Positions 41,001 to 53,434 of a stretch of DNA of 64,000 bases are shown one piece after another. The position numbers and the translations under genes are program-made. Source of the stretch: Chrysogorgia sp. JL179-B06 (taxonomy: Eukaryota; Cnidaria; Anthozoa; Scleralcyonacea; Chrysogorgiidae); contig JAYKKM010000495.1 of the NCBI GenBank assembly GCA_035772405.1, positions 62,001 through 126,000 on the forward strand, in the 5' to 3' direction. Within the stretch, counting starts at the first letter, position 1; each line of letters starts with the position of its first letter. The notes under the pieces were generated by a model. That model had not been told where the DNA came from, made no database searches, and saw nothing but the letters and a program-made list of their open reading frames with translations.

Positions 41001-42186
41001 CGCACCCATCAAGATCAATTTGGATGGCGAGAAAGGTATCAAGACCTTAGGAGTCAGCTGGAATCCAGAAACCGACGCCATAGGATTCGCTGTACAAGAT
41101 GCCAAAGTGGAAAGATTAACGAAGAGAACTATCCTCTCAAAGATTGCCCAACTCTTTGATCCCCTGGGATTGGCATCTGCTGCAACGATCAAGGCAAGAA
41201 TTGCACTACAAGAGATATGGAAGCAAAGGCAATACGATTGGGACGACGCCTTGCCAGCAGAAATGAGGGGCTTTTGGAACCAGCTATTTAAAGATATCGA
41301 AAGCCTGAGCAGCGTCGAATTTCCAAGGTGTTTGCAGCCCGATAGTGTCTCTGGTTCATCTGAATTGCATGTGTTCGCCGACGCAAGTACCGTAGCATAT
41401 GGAGCAGTAGCCTATCTGCTCTGGCCAACAAGACAAGGTCCACAGGTCAACCTAGTTGCTGCAAAGGCAAGAGTCACCCCCTTACGCCAGACAACGATCC
41501 CTCGACTTGAACTCATGGCTGCATTGATGGCTTCAAGACTAGCAAGTACCATCCACAAGGAGTTCAAGATCAAACCAGCCATGGTACAACTGTGGTCAGA
41601 TTCGAAGATAGTCTTGCATTGGTTGTGCTCGGATTCAGCTTTGTTGAAGAATTTCGTAGGAGTTCGTGTGGCAGAGATCCAGTCCACCTGGGATCCCAGC
41701 TGCTGGAAATTTGTCCCCACCAATCTCAATCCTGCAGACGATCTCAGCAGAGGCCTACCAGTGGAAGAGATGCGTGGACGTTGGTTGAATGGACCTGCAT
41801 TCCTCCGGACACCAAGGGAAGAATGGCCACGGGAGCCTTCCTCCAGCATCGTTCAAGACGACCCAGAAAGAAAGAAGACTAAGTTTATTGGTATCGTCAA
41901 CCCTGATCCACCACCAATAGACCCTTCAGCATATTCAAGTTGGCAACGACTGAGCAGAATAACAGCTTATTGTCAACGTTTCATTAACAACGCCAAAGCT
42001 AGTGTCAAGAATCCAACCAAGCGCAAGGACGGTCCGCTCCAGCCAGAAGAAACGAAGAACGCCCAAATATTTTGGATTCTCCAGGCGCAAAGAAACTTAG
42101 TTGATTGGCAAAAACGCTATGAAGACCTGGCACCATTCCTACAAGATGATATCATCCGCGTTGGTGGCCGACTGAAAAATTCGTTT
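38041..42186 (+). pseudogene. BEL element 1 gag-protease-RT-RNase H, many frame breaks
   Basis: Order of domains: coiled coil from MADKGSTASEED; gag core KLTKFDGNPLSYAEFIDRF (38634 on); zinc knuckles (CYVCSDPHKVMEC, CFSCLHKGHMTRDC) and an aspartic protease with LIDSGAGTTVI (39266-39985); RT with active site YMDDL near 40795; Pao-type LFDPLGLAS connection; RNase H with LHVFADAS and WSDSKIVLHWL. Breaks near 38260, 38535, 38930, 39160, 39960, 40150, 40450 and 40655 show it is dead. The frame ends at RVGGRLKNS, where BEL element 2 begins; the integrase continues at 52237. Confidence 0.88.
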
Positions 42187-42307
42187 TGTGCGTGACCAAA
42201 GTGACTTTGTGTGAACATATGTGAATAATATAAAATACAATCTAGTATATAACTGAGAAGTGTGGAAAGTGATTTATCGCGGTGTGATCAAGACACCATT
42301 TCCCACA
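42187..42307 (+). repeat. Truncated 5' LTR of BEL element 2
   Basis: TGTGCGTGACCAAAGTG to TTCCCACA, almost identical to the last 121 bp of the 3' LTR. The lost start probably also removed the target duplication. Confidence 0.8.
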
Positions 42308-42402
42308 CAGTGGCACCTCCGAGACAGGATACACTGATAAACAAGTACATTTAAAACAAAGCGAACAGAACATCGAGACGCGGCGTGCGCCGAGACGTAA
42401 AC

Positions 42403-42840
42403 ATGGAGAAAAACCTGACCGGAAAGCTGAAACTTCTACAGTTTACGCTTAGTAAAACCGACGATATCGTGAAGAAAGATAACAAGCTAGCCCTTGAACG
42501 CCACAGGGAAATGCTGAATTCCGTGGTAAATGCGGTGGAAACGTTAAAGCAACAAGTTGAAGAAACGAAATTTGCGAACGGTGAAAGCGATGAGAATGTT
42601 GTTGCGTGGGGTAAAGAAATTGAGGATAAGATTGCAGAGGTAGACGCCACATCGACTCTCTTGGGAAAGAAATGATCAAATTTGGAACTAGAGGAGAAAG
42701 CCGAGCTAAAAAAGAAAGAAGATATTTTCACCGCGCGTGAAAGAGAGAAACAGTTGGCGTTTGAGCGAGAGCAGTTGATCCAAAAGCTGGAATTTGAGCG
42801 CCAAATCGAAGACGCGAAGAAATCTACAATCCAGAAAGGC
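42403..42840 (+). pseudogene. BEL element 2 gag N-terminus
   Basis: A coiled-coil start (MEKNLTGKLKLLQF, KIAEVDATSTLLGKK) stops at 42675 and continues in another frame as a charged helix (AREREKQLAFEREQ). It parallels the first 180 residues of the intact gag at 60206-62209. The frame dissolves after about 42840, where foreign DNA begins. Confidence 0.7.
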
Positions 42841-45195
42841 GGAATTGGCAAAGTTGCAATAACATGTAAACTAGAAATACGTGTACGCAACAACCCCTCG
42901 CCCGCTTACTGTTTGAGGTTTTAATATTGCCAAACTGAACAGATTTTCAAACTGCTTATGTTTTGGGTGCAATTTGTGGGTAGTGTACTGAACAGAACCC
43001 AAGTGGGAAAGTCTGCCAACACAATTGTCTCGCAGGCAGGGTTGGAAACCAATTGTGTAACTATTGATTATTGAAATTAATAATTAATTTTAATAATTAT
43101 TAATTTAAATAATAATTTTATTAATTATATATTACATAATTAAAGTTAATTATGTCAGTTATGGTTTTAATAATAAATTTCAACATGCATGTTTACAGTA
43201 ACAGTGACATACTCATAATTTTACTCAAAGTACAATTGTATTCACAAGTATATTCAAGTACCGGTAACACAATTTCAAAAATTGAAATGACAAAAGCCCA
43301 TAATATACAACAAAGAACGATATTGCTTAATCTAATTATTTCACCAATATATATATATATTAATTCAGGATGAAATTCCTTTCAGCTGCTTCTTGTCAGT
43401 GGGGTGATACCACTTGTTTAATCCTAACATGTTCCCCTGACACAGCGAGTGTTAACCTACCCAATTATACATTATACAGTATTTATCCTTCAAAAGCTGT
43501 GTAAAAATATACATTGAAAGCCTAGGACTGGCACTGTCCAGGCCTACTATCCAGGACAAAGGTGAATTTAAACAGACACACTAAGCCATTGGCCAGAAGG
43601 GCATATGCCATAATATCAGATGAGCGTATAAATGCTGATTGTTATAACCAGTATGGTGTATGTTTACACTATTAAAGTGAGTAAAATGTAAGCCAGGCCC
43701 AAGTTGGCATCCAGCCAGGTTGGTCCTGGTTAGTCCTATAGACTTGCAGTATAAATACAGCTATAATCTGTACATTTTTACGTCCTTACCACCAGTACTG
43801 GTACTCACTATATAGCTAATTATCAACTATTGCAATTATTCCATTGTGGATGAGGTTGCAAAGTGACCGAGTGAAACAATGGTGATGGATAATTTAAATA
43901 AAAGTATAAAATCTGCCATTCAAAATGTGTATTAACATTTGTTATTCTGCAATATTATAATAAAGCACATAATTTATTGGTATATCTTATGTAAGGACTA
44001 TTCAATTTCGAGCGAAAGCCCTTCAAAGAGTGATTTCGTGATGTCTGATTGGCGCTTTCTCGATATATCAACAAACCGAAATTCAAATAATCGCTAATCC
44101 TAATCCAAATCCAAACCCTAAAACTGACTTGGGTTGATGTTATAATAATTTTAAATTTCGGTTGCCATGACGACATACCAAAAGTGAAATGTTCCGACCA
44201 CAATATCTTTTGAAGTACTAACTCTAAGAACTCATTCTACATATCTAATGAAAGCTTGATTAACAGCCTCTGACATACCTACAAAAATATTTTTGTAACT
44301 GATAGCTAACAGTTTGAAAAAAGCGACGACGCTTGGATTGGATTGACAAACTCCGACTAAATATTTTAGATAATTCAGACGACGATATATTTTGAACTGC
44401 TAACTCTAGAAAATCATGCTATACATCAAATAAAAGCCTGAATAACATACTCGGACATGTTTGCAAAACTATCTTTGTAACTAATTAACAGATTTAAAAA
44501 ACCGAAAACGGCCAAACGGGTTTACCTTTAGTTTTGACGCCACGTATAAAACTTGATTTACGAACTTGACATCTTCCGACGACGCTATATTGCATTTTCA
44601 CAGCCTTTTCACGATCTTTTTGAACTCAAATCTTCATTCAGCGTATAACCCGACAAAACACCTACTTTTCTTTTACGGTCAATTTAAATATTTATAATTC
44701 AAATGCAGATATTTACCATATTATCTAGTTACCAGGGCCAAATTTTCCGATGCCGCGCATGGGCCGTTGATCTTCAATATATATAATTATATAAACTGAT
44801 CCTAGATCTAGGAACGGCTTGGATCTCACGTGATAAGGGACTAAACGCCGGTCGATATTAGCACCCTCGCCCTCAGGCCTTCGGCCGGCGCTTCGCGCCG
44901 GGCGAGGGGATTACCGAAACTGGTCTTAACGAAGTTTGATGGTTCACATCTCAAACTCATTAATAATTCATGAGCCGAAAACAAAGGAAATCAGCACCGA
45001 GATGAAAATGAAATGAAATCAGACTCGGAATGAAATCAGAATGAAATCAGATCGAGATGAAATCAGACTCAGAAGAGTGTTTCATCATGATATCCAAACA
45101 CCTCGAAGTTTGTTAAAAAACCTCGGCTTCGCCTCGGTTTTCAACAAACGTCTCTGTGTTTGGATATCCTGATGAAACACTCTTCCTCGTATTTC
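42841..45195. other. Unidentified insertion within BEL element 2 gag
   Basis: About 2.35 kb separates two halves of the gag. It holds an AATTAATT-rich tract (43070-43160), a (TA)5-type stretch near 43350, the GC-rich palindrome CCTCAGGCCTTCGGCCGGCG near 44872, a GAAATCAGA minisatellite (45000-45070) and a long hairpin at its right edge. CAGGGTTGGAAACC at 43036 could be a hAT-type end. No ORF above chance. Confidence 0.5.
45070..45187. repeat. Long hairpin at the right edge of the insertion
   Basis: GAAGAGTGTTTCATCATGAT and the following ATCCAAACAC are repeated inverted about 85 bp later, with a GC-rich loop containing CCTCGGCTTCGCCTCGG. It looks like a terminal or fold-back structure of a DNA transposon. 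Confidence 0.75.
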
Positions 45196-45317
45196 ATATA
45201 TTACATCAAGATTGGCTCCGCTTCTGGAACCACTTCGAAGTGGAAATTGACCGCGCTGATGTGGCTGCAGTGACCAAGTTTTCATACTTAAAAGAGCTCG
45301 TTGAACCTAAGGTAATA
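45196..45317 (+). pseudogene. BEL element 2 gag, middle fragment
   Basis: Encodes HQDWLRFWNHFEVEIDRADV and KFSYLKELVEPKV, the central BEL gag motif also present at 60206-62209. It is cut at 45317 by a LINE insertion and resumes at 47427 with IDGLPFSTEGYEH. Confidence 0.8.
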
Positions 45318-47426
45318 AAAGAGCTTATGAAATCAAGGGACGTGTTTCTTCGCCGTTTCCAACAGACGCGAGATAGCAATGATTGGCAAATCTTTAAAGA
45401 GTCGCGCAACGCTGTCAAAGATGAACTTAGAAGGGCAGAGAGAAATCACATCTCCGGCGAAGTCGAAAAGCACAAAGATAATCCTGGGTCCCTTTGGAAG
45501 ATAATCAACAGTAGAATTCCTTCGAAAGAGAAACACTTTCACACCTACAGCAAAGACCCTTCACTCGTCGCCGAGGACTTTAACCAGTTCTTCTCTTCCA
45601 TTGGCAGGAAAGCTGCTGAGTCTGCTGCACGTTTAGCTGTGACTAACAACATCACCTCGGCCGCCTCAAGCCCTGCCCTACCTACAACATCTACAACATC
45701 TGGCAGTCCTTCAGTTGAACATTTCAAATTTAGGCCAGTCAGTTGCACTGAAGTAAAGCGCATTATTTTATCCATGCCGTCCAATAAGTCCCCGGGGCCT
45801 GACAAGATAGGCATGCGAGTAATCAAAGACTCGCTCCCTGTCATCCTCGGTCCACTTACAGAGATTATAAATTGCTCTTTAACCACTTTTATATTTCCCG
45901 ATGCTTGGAAGGAAGCCGAAGTCATACCACTCCTCAAAGAGGGGGACCATGAAGAGGCCTCTAACAACCGACCACTTTCACTCCTTGTCACCGCTTCTAA
46001 AGTGTGTGAAAGAGTAGTACTCGAACAGTTCAGCTCGTATTTAACGAAGAACGGTCGTCTTTCGTCCCATCAAAGTGGAAACCGAAAGAACCATTCCACA
46101 GAAACACTAAACCTATTCGTCAGTGACATCATCTTACAGGCAATGGACAAGAAGATGCTGTCAGCACTTATACTGTTGGATCTTTCCAAAGCGTTTGACA
46201 GCATTAGCCACCCTATCTTGCTGCACAAGTTAAGCTGTGTTGGTGCCTCTCCTGACGTAGTCAAGTGGTTTAGAAGCTATTTGACTGGAAGATCACAGTC
46301 GGTTAGGATTGGATCCACAGTGTCTTCTCTACTCCCCATCACTCATGGTGTTCCACAGGGAGCAATCCTTTCGCCTCTACTCTTTAGTATATATTTGAAT
46401 GATCTCTCGTTAGCGCCTGACACTTGTCAACTTGAATCATATGTAGATGATTCCAAAGTATTCATGTCATTTCCCATAAAAGACATGGACGGAGCCAAGC
46501 AAAATCTTGAAGAGGATCTCCAGCATGTCGCAAGGTGGTGTACAGATAATCAATTATTGATCAATCCAGAGAAGACGAAATTCATCATGTTAGGTACTCG
46601 ACAGCTACTCCAGAGACTTCCTACTGAAATGTCGTTGACATTTCTGGGTAAAACTATCAAACCTGTCTCATCAGCACGGGATTTAGGTGGTATTGTTGAT
46701 TCCCATTTGACATATGACACTCATATAAGCAATTTAGTATCTTCTTGTATGGCGAAGTTATGCCAGATCAATCGCGTTAAGCATAGTTTTGATAACAAAA
46801 CGCTGTCGTTAATTGTTTCTGCTCTTGTAATGAGCAAACTTTTGTATTGTTCATCTGTTTGGTCTAACACATCCTTGACCAACATCAACAAACTTCAGGC
46901 AGTACAGAATTTTGGATGTAAGATAGTTGCTAAGGGCAGGAAATTCGATCATGTAACGCCGTACCTACGCCAGCTTAACTGGCTGCCTGTCAAGGACCAA
47001 CTCTTATTTAGAGAAACTGTTATGGCTTTCAAATGTATGAACAATCTAGCACCGCAATATCTCTGTAAGAACGTTCGGAGGTACACGATCGTTTCACACG
47101 CAACCGAGGGTCATTACAAATCCCATTTTTTAGAACTAAGAGTGGACAAAGATCATTTCAGTATAGGGCTACCATCATTTGGAATAATTTAGATGAAAAT
47201 CTGAAGATAATAACGTCTCTGGGTAAATTCAAGAAAGAGCTAAAAAGAGCAATGTTGGCAAGATTTTTAGCTATCACAGTCTGATCGAATCACATTCTTA
47301 TCATAGAATTTTATCAATAACATGATTATTTATATATTTATATATTTTAGAGTTGTATGCTATTTTGTAATTAGATGTTGAAAAGCCCCATTGGGGAACA
47401 TTTAATAAAGTATGTATGTATGTATG
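45318..47426 (+). mobile_element. 5'-truncated CR1/L2-like LINE
   Basis: Encodes a reverse transcriptase: SNKSPGPDKI, LLDLSKAFDSI, GVPQGAILSPLLFSIYLNDL, active site ESYVDDSK, and a C-terminal LNWLPVKDQLLFRE. A frame change near 47160 leads to the true end ARFLAITV at 47281. The 3' end carries TATG repeats (47409-47425), as in CR1/L2-type elements. The endonuclease domain is missing. Because it inserted in frame with the gag fragment, a single 678-codon reading frame (45156-47192) spans both; that is a chimera, not a gene. Confidence 0.85.
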
Positions 47427-48804
47427 TATTGTATTGATGGTCTTCCTTTTTCTACCGAAGGTTATGAGCATGTGAAGGTGATTCTCAAGAGCAAATATGG
47501 CAAGCCAAGTGAAATCATAAATGCTTACATACAGAATATTATGGTGCTGCCAAATCTAAGTGGTATACAACTTGCTAAGATTCACGAGTTTTATGAAAAC
47601 CTCCTTTTCAATGTACAGTCCTTGGAAACGTTGGGCAAACTCAAAGAAATTAATGGATATGTCCGGATGACGCTGGACAAATTGGAAGGGATCTAGAGCG
47701 ATTTGGTGCGAATGGATGCAGACTGGCAAGAATGGGACTTTCCAAAATTCGTGGAAGCCTTACGACAATGGATGGAGAGAAACCCGGTGGTGGAGAAACC
47801 AAGCAAGATTGATGACAACAAGCCACGTCGACAAGAGAAACCTTGGTCGAGAGGAAAAGCGTTTCAAACATAGCAAGGTGAAGCACACGTGAGAAGATGT
47901 GTTTATTGTGAAAACCCTGAGCATAAGTCTAAAGATTGCGACAAGGTCGTTGAAGTAACCGAGCGGAAGAAGATCCTCGCGGAAAAACACCTTTGCTTCA
48001 ATTGCACGGGAGCAAAACACAGAGCAGCTGAGTGCAAAAGCCGATCGACCTGCCAGAATTGTGAAAGAAAACACCATACTTCCATTTGCCAGAAAGCTAC
48101 CCAAGTATGTGATAATACCGTGATTTACCCTGTGGTCATAGTCGATGTACAAGGCGTAAAATGTCGAGCGTTGCTCGATACCGGAGCTGGTAGCTCATAC
48201 GCATCTGCAGCTTTACTGGATCGAATTAAAGCTCATCCAAGTAAATCAGAGGTACGAGGAAAATGGATGTCTTCCACCTCAAAATACAATCAACAAACGG
48301 ACAGTTCCAATTAGAAGCAGATGTTACCAAAGTTGACAAGCATCAGTTGCTGTCCGTGAAGAATCCTCGCTATGACCAGCTTCTTCCCAAGTACTCTCAT
48401 CTGAAGGGTGTGGTGATGCAAGACAATGACAGTAAAGAGCAACTACCAATTCATCTCATCCTAGGAGCTGGTGAATATGCAAGATTAAAGACAACCAGTA
48501 GCCAGAAAGTTGGAACACCGGGGCAACCAGTAGCCGAACTGACCAAGTTCGGGTGGACAGTGATGTCACCTGGCAAAGATGTTGACCTATCACCTATGTT
48601 CTTGACCCAGACTTCATCGGTGGACTATGTATGCCTCTGCCGGATGGACGTGCTAGGACTAGCCGATACTCCAATTGGTGACCAGAACAGGAACAGCTTC
48701 AAAGGAGTCCAGAGGGGTGGTATGAGACCGGCCTGCCATGGAAGGGCAATCATCCACCCCTCCACAACAACAAAGCTGGTAGTTTACGGCAACTCCGACA
48801 CCTA
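47427..48804 (+). pseudogene. BEL element 2 gag C-terminus and protease, broken
   Basis: Gag continues (LPFSTEGYEHVKVILKSKYG) to an in-frame TAG at 47694. Zinc knuckles (CVYCENPEHKSKDC, CFNCTGAKHRAAEC) and an aspartic protease (CRALLDTGAGSSYA) follow in 47889-48314. The rest of the protease module (LPIHLILGAGEYARLKT, ELTKFGWTVMSPG) is in another frame up to 48804. Frame changes near 47870 and 48265 disable it. Confidence 0.82.
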
Positions 48805-51800
48805 GTGAGAAAGCTTAACAACTCAGAAAGGCTTGAAGATTACGATGGCATCATCAAAGAGCAACTGTCGGAAGGAGTGGTTGAACCAGCCCCAATTACC
48901 ATTGCAGGAGAAGAGTTTTACATCCCACATAAAGTAGTGGTGAAAGAAGAAGCTGAAACCACAAAGTTACGTATAGTCTATGATGCATCAGCGAAAGCCC
49001 ATGAAAGTGCAGCTTCTCTCAATGAGTGTCTCGAAACTGGCCCATCCATGCAGAATCAACTCTGGAGTGTTCTAATTCGTGGCAGATTTCATCCGGTTGC
49101 CTTGACAGGAGACCTGAGAAAAGCTTTCTTACAAGTACGGATTCGTAAAGAATAACGGGATGCTTTGCGATTCCACTGGCTGGAGAATTTACACACGAGC
49201 GAAGTCCAAACACTGCGTTTCACCCGTGCCCTTTTTGGACTGGCGCCTTCTCCTTTCCTGTTGGCAGGCGTTCTCAATGAACATCTAGAGAGCTGGCATT
49301 CCAAGCGACCTGAAAGCGTAAGGGAGATCAAGAAGAGTCTTTATGTAGATGACCTAATAACCGGCAGAACCACCACAGCAGAGGCTCTTCAAGTAAAGAC
49401 CTCAGCGATCGAGATATTTGCAGATGCTAGATTTGAGCTGCATAAATGGCATTCTAATGTGCAGCAGCTGGAGTCCGAGACAACAAGTGAAGATGAAACC
49501 TACGCGAAGCAGCAACTTGGAATCCCCGCAACTGGAGAGTGTAAACTTCTTGGACTCGTATGGGACAAGAATAAAGATACTCTGAGCGTGACCTTTCCTC
49601 CAGAGGAAGCAGAACCAACAAAAAGAGGAATTCTAGCCAAGGTTGCCAAAGTTTATGACCCCCTTGGTCTGGTGTCGCCAATAACACTTGGAGGAAAACT
49701 ACTATACAGTGAAGCCTGCGAACTCAAGTTGCCATGGGACGCTCCCTTGCCACATTCCTTGGTTAAGAGATGGAAGAAGTGGGAAAGTGAGCAAACAGAC
49801 CGTGTGACTGTGGCGAGAAGTTTAGTTGGAAACCAAGAACAGATAGAAGAAATTCATCTACACGGGTTTGGTGATGCTAGTGCCAAAAGCGTCGCAGCAG
49901 CAGTATATGCAGTGGTACATCAAGCATCGGGAAAGACCCAAGGATTGGTTGCAGCAAAGTCACATTTAGTCAAACAAGGACTTACTATACCAAAGCTAGA
50001 ATTAGTCTCTGGACATATGGTGACGAATCTCATTCATAATATCAAAGATGCACTAGAAGGTTTTCCAATCACGCAGATCATCGGATGGCTAGACAGCAGC
50101 GTGGCCTTATACTGGATTAAGGGCATGGGCCAATTCAAGCAGTTTGTGCATAATCGTGTGCACAAAATTCAACAGAAGAAGTATATTCACTGGCGGTATG
50201 TGCCTACCGATCAAAACCCTGCAGACATTGGAAGCCGAGCCAGTATGGGAAGTGGCAAAAGTGAATTGTGGCGAAACGGGCCCAAGTGGTTGGAACATAA
50301 GGAATCCTGGCCACCAGACATCATAATCTCACCCAGTAAAGAATCCACCATAGAAGCCAAAGTGACAAGAGAGATCTTTGCAGCCGCCGTGACAAGAAAC
50401 AACGTATTTGATGAGCTTCTTGGTAGATGAAGACGAACAGCAGCATGGATTGCAAGATTCGCCAACAACGCCAGAAGACAACGTGACCAGAGAACGACAG
50501 GACCACTCACCACAGACGAAATCCAGAATCAGATGTCCATGTGGATAAAGAGAGCACAAGATGAAGGGAAACTGGCAAACAGTTCCACGAAGACAGCCTA
50601 CAGTTGAATCTACAGCCAAATCCAGACGGCATTCTCGAGTGTAGAGGCAGGATTCAAGGCACACATCCGGTGTACCTTCCTGACTCAGCACTCTACACCC
50701 AGAAGATCGTAGAACATGCCCATAGCACCACCCTCCATGGGGGAGTAGGTTTAACCATGACGAAGATTCGTGAAGATTTCTGGGTCCTCGACTTCGACGA
50801 CTGGTGAGACAGATAATCAAAGCCTGCTGGGGATGCAAGAGATTTCAGGCTATCGCACTGGCCAATCCTCCTCCAGGACTCCTTCCAACGGATCGTACTG
50901 TGGGACATACAACATTCCAAGTCATAGGAGTAGATTTCGCTGGTCCGCTGACTTACCGAAAACCTGGGAATAAAGAGGGCAAGGCGTACATTGTCATATA
51001 CGCCTGTAGTCTCAGTCGTGCCTTGTACATCGAGTTATTGCCAACCTTAGAAACCCAGGACTTTATGGGAAGTCTAAAAAGATTCATCGCACGTCGGGGC
51101 AGCAAACTTGCTAAAGGTAATCCAGAAAGATGAACAATTTATCAATTACCTCACTCATCAAGAAATCCGTTGGCAGTTTAACTTAAGTCGAGCCCCCTGG
51201 TGGGGGGGTCAATTTGAGCGGATCGTGGGATTAGTAAAGCGAGCCTTTTATAAATCTGTTGGTCATGGGTCACTCACTTGGGGAGAACTTCAAGATATCC
51301 TGCTCGACGTCGAGGTGGCACTTAACAACAGACCCCTCAGTTATGTTGAAGATGACGTGCAAATGCCCATTCTGACACCCAAGTCCTTCCTTTTTTACCC
51401 AATCCAATTGGCTACCAGAGATGGAAACGCACCAAGTCGAGAGTGGAGAATTGAGAAAGCGTGCCAAATACCTGAAACGATGTAAGTACGGTTTGTGGTC
51501 CCCCTGGACAAAGGAATATGTCCGCGGATTGAGAGAAAGGCATCGTCTCAAGCACAGTGCGAAGGAAAACCAGTTAAATGAAGGGGACGTGGTTATTATA
51601 TGGGAAGATGAGCGCAACAGGAATAAATGGAAACTGGGAATCGTAGAAAGCCTTGTACAAGGACAGGATGGAGCAGTAAGGGGAGCTAGATTACGAGCTG
51701 GAAAGGGACATCTCGAGCGTGCAGTTCAACAGTTGTACCCCTTAGAGTTATCATGTGACAGAACAGTACAGGCTGTTCCTAAGAATGTTCTTAATGCTGA

Positions 51801-51888
51801 TGTTCCTGAATTCAAGCCTAAACGTGATGCTGCGGTTGCTGCTAGGCTACGAATACAAGAAGTGGCAAAGAAGGAACAAGAACTGTGA
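48805..51888 (+). pseudogene. BEL element 2 pol: RT, RNase H, integrase, several breaks
   Basis: RT begins FYIPHKVVVKEEAETTKLR and holds ALTGDLRKAFLQVR before a TAA at 49153. It resumes with RFTRALFGLAPSPFLLAG and the active site YVDDLI (about 49342). RNase H carries HGFGDAS. The integrase has GVDFAGPLTYRK, WQFNLSRAPWWGGQFERI and a C-terminal domain ending PLELSCDRT. Breaks at 49153, 50428, about 50600, 50805, 51115 and 51485 leave it dead. Organisation matches BEL element 3. Confidence 0.85.
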
Positions 51889-52014
51889 GATAGTTGGACA
51901 TGAACATTATTGTTCAGTCTAAGCAAAGGAGTTGACATTAATTGTTACAGTAATGATTACTTTAGTCAAGTTGAAGGAATATTTGCCTTCTATCGAAGCC
52001 AAATAGGGGGAGAG

Positions 52015-52236
52015 TGTCGAACATGACCTAATAAGGACATATATGAACACATTGATTTTAATTAGATTAGTGGTGCGACAGGTAGTTCTAAAAATAATAT
52101 AATTTTTGTGTGTGTTGTGCGTGACCAAACTGACTTTGTGTGAACATATGTGAATAATATAAAATACAATCTAGTATAAAACTGAGAAGTGTGGAAAGTG
52201 ATTTATCGCGGTGTGATCAAGACACCATTTCCCACA
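52015..52236 (+). repeat. 3' LTR of BEL element 2, 222 bp
   Basis: Starts TGTCGAACATGACC directly after the purine tract and ends CCATTTCCCACA. Its last 121 bp match the 5' LTR remnant. Confidence 0.8.
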
Positions 52237-53400
52237 TCACTTTCCTACGACCAAATCCACCCTGTCCTATTGCCAGCAAACCATCACATCTCTGAATTGA
52301 TTATGCAAGAGATCCATCAGAAAGTGGGCCATGGCGGCTGTGAGAGAACCCTTTCTGAAAGCAGACGACAGTACTGGATTGTGAAGGGACGACGCTTGGT
52401 CAAGAAGCTAATACTCAAGTGCACAGTTTGTCGAAAACTACGTCAACCGCCCCATCAGACGTTGATGGGAGTTCTTTCTCCCAAGAGAATTAAGCCGTTC
52501 TCACCTCCGTTCACGGTAACTGGTGTGGATCTCTTTGGTCCATTTAGCCTCAAGATTAGTCGAAACAAGTCCACCAAAGCATGGGGAGCAATCTCCACGT
52601 GTGCAACCATTCGAGCCATCCACCTTGAAATAGTGGAAAGTCCATCAGCAGAATCCTTCCTCCAAGCCGTTAGACGTTTCTCATCACGGGTGGCCAAGCA
52701 CCATAATATCTGACAACGGAAAGTCCTTTGTTGGAGCAGAAAGGCTACTGCGAGAGTTATTTACCAAGGAGAGAAAACAAGTCGAAGAGTTTGCCGTACT
52801 TCATCAACTACGGTGGATCTTTACTACACCACTTAGTCCTCATCAAGGCGGAATCTACGAAAGCCTGATAAAGCAAACGAAGAGAGCAATGCGTGTTGTC
52901 ATTGGAAGACAACTTCTGTCGTGGAATGAAATGGCTACAGTTTTCGCCGAAGTGAAATCCCTGATCAATAGCAGACCATTGGGATATCCATCAAATGATC
53001 CGAACGATCTTCAGCCTCTCACGCCAAACCACTTCCTTATTGGTAGAGCTTCATATAGTGTCCCGTATGGTACGTTCGAAGAATCTGAAATTCAAAGCCG
53101 ACGATTCCAATTGGTCCAGAGTCTGGCACAACAGTTTTGGAAACGTTTCATTCGCGAGTATCTCCGACCCTTCAGAGAAGAGGAAAGTGGAAATCAAAGG
53201 GACGTCAAGTGAGTGTTGGTGATCTGGTCCTCCTCGTCGATTACGACACAACTCGTGGGAAATGGAATTTAGCTCGGGTCCAGGAAGTATATCCTGGAAA
53301 GGACGGAGTCATTCGTAATGTCTTGGTGAAAACGCAAAATGGAACGTACAAGAGGTCAGTACAGAAATGCTGCATCATTCTTGAAGCCGAAACCGAATGA
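52237..53400 (+). pseudogene. BEL element 1 integrase region, continued after nested insertion
   Basis: Encodes the zinc-binding start (HQKVGHGGCERTL, KCTVCRKLRQPP), the catalytic core (VTGVDLFGPFS, SDNGKSFVGAE, PHQGGIYESLIK supplying the D, D and E) and a C-terminal VSVGDLVLLVDYD domain. Frame changes near 52712 and 53205 break it. It joins the frame that stops at 42186. Confidence 0.85.
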
Positions 53401-53434
53401 AGACCTCGGACCATGAACTGTTGCCCTGGAGGGT

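Larger units (their letters stand above)
42187..52236 (+). mobile_element. BEL/Pao LTR retrotransposon 2, inserted in element 1
   Basis: A 121-bp 5' LTR remnant (42187-42307) matches the end of a 222-bp 3' LTR (52015-52236), so the 5' LTR has lost its first 100 bp. A primer-binding-like TGGCACCTCCGAGACAGG follows the 5' LTR at 42311. A purine tract ATAGGGGGAGAG precedes the 3' LTR. Its gag is itself split by an unidentified insertion (42841-45195) and a LINE (45318-47426). Confidence 0.85.
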
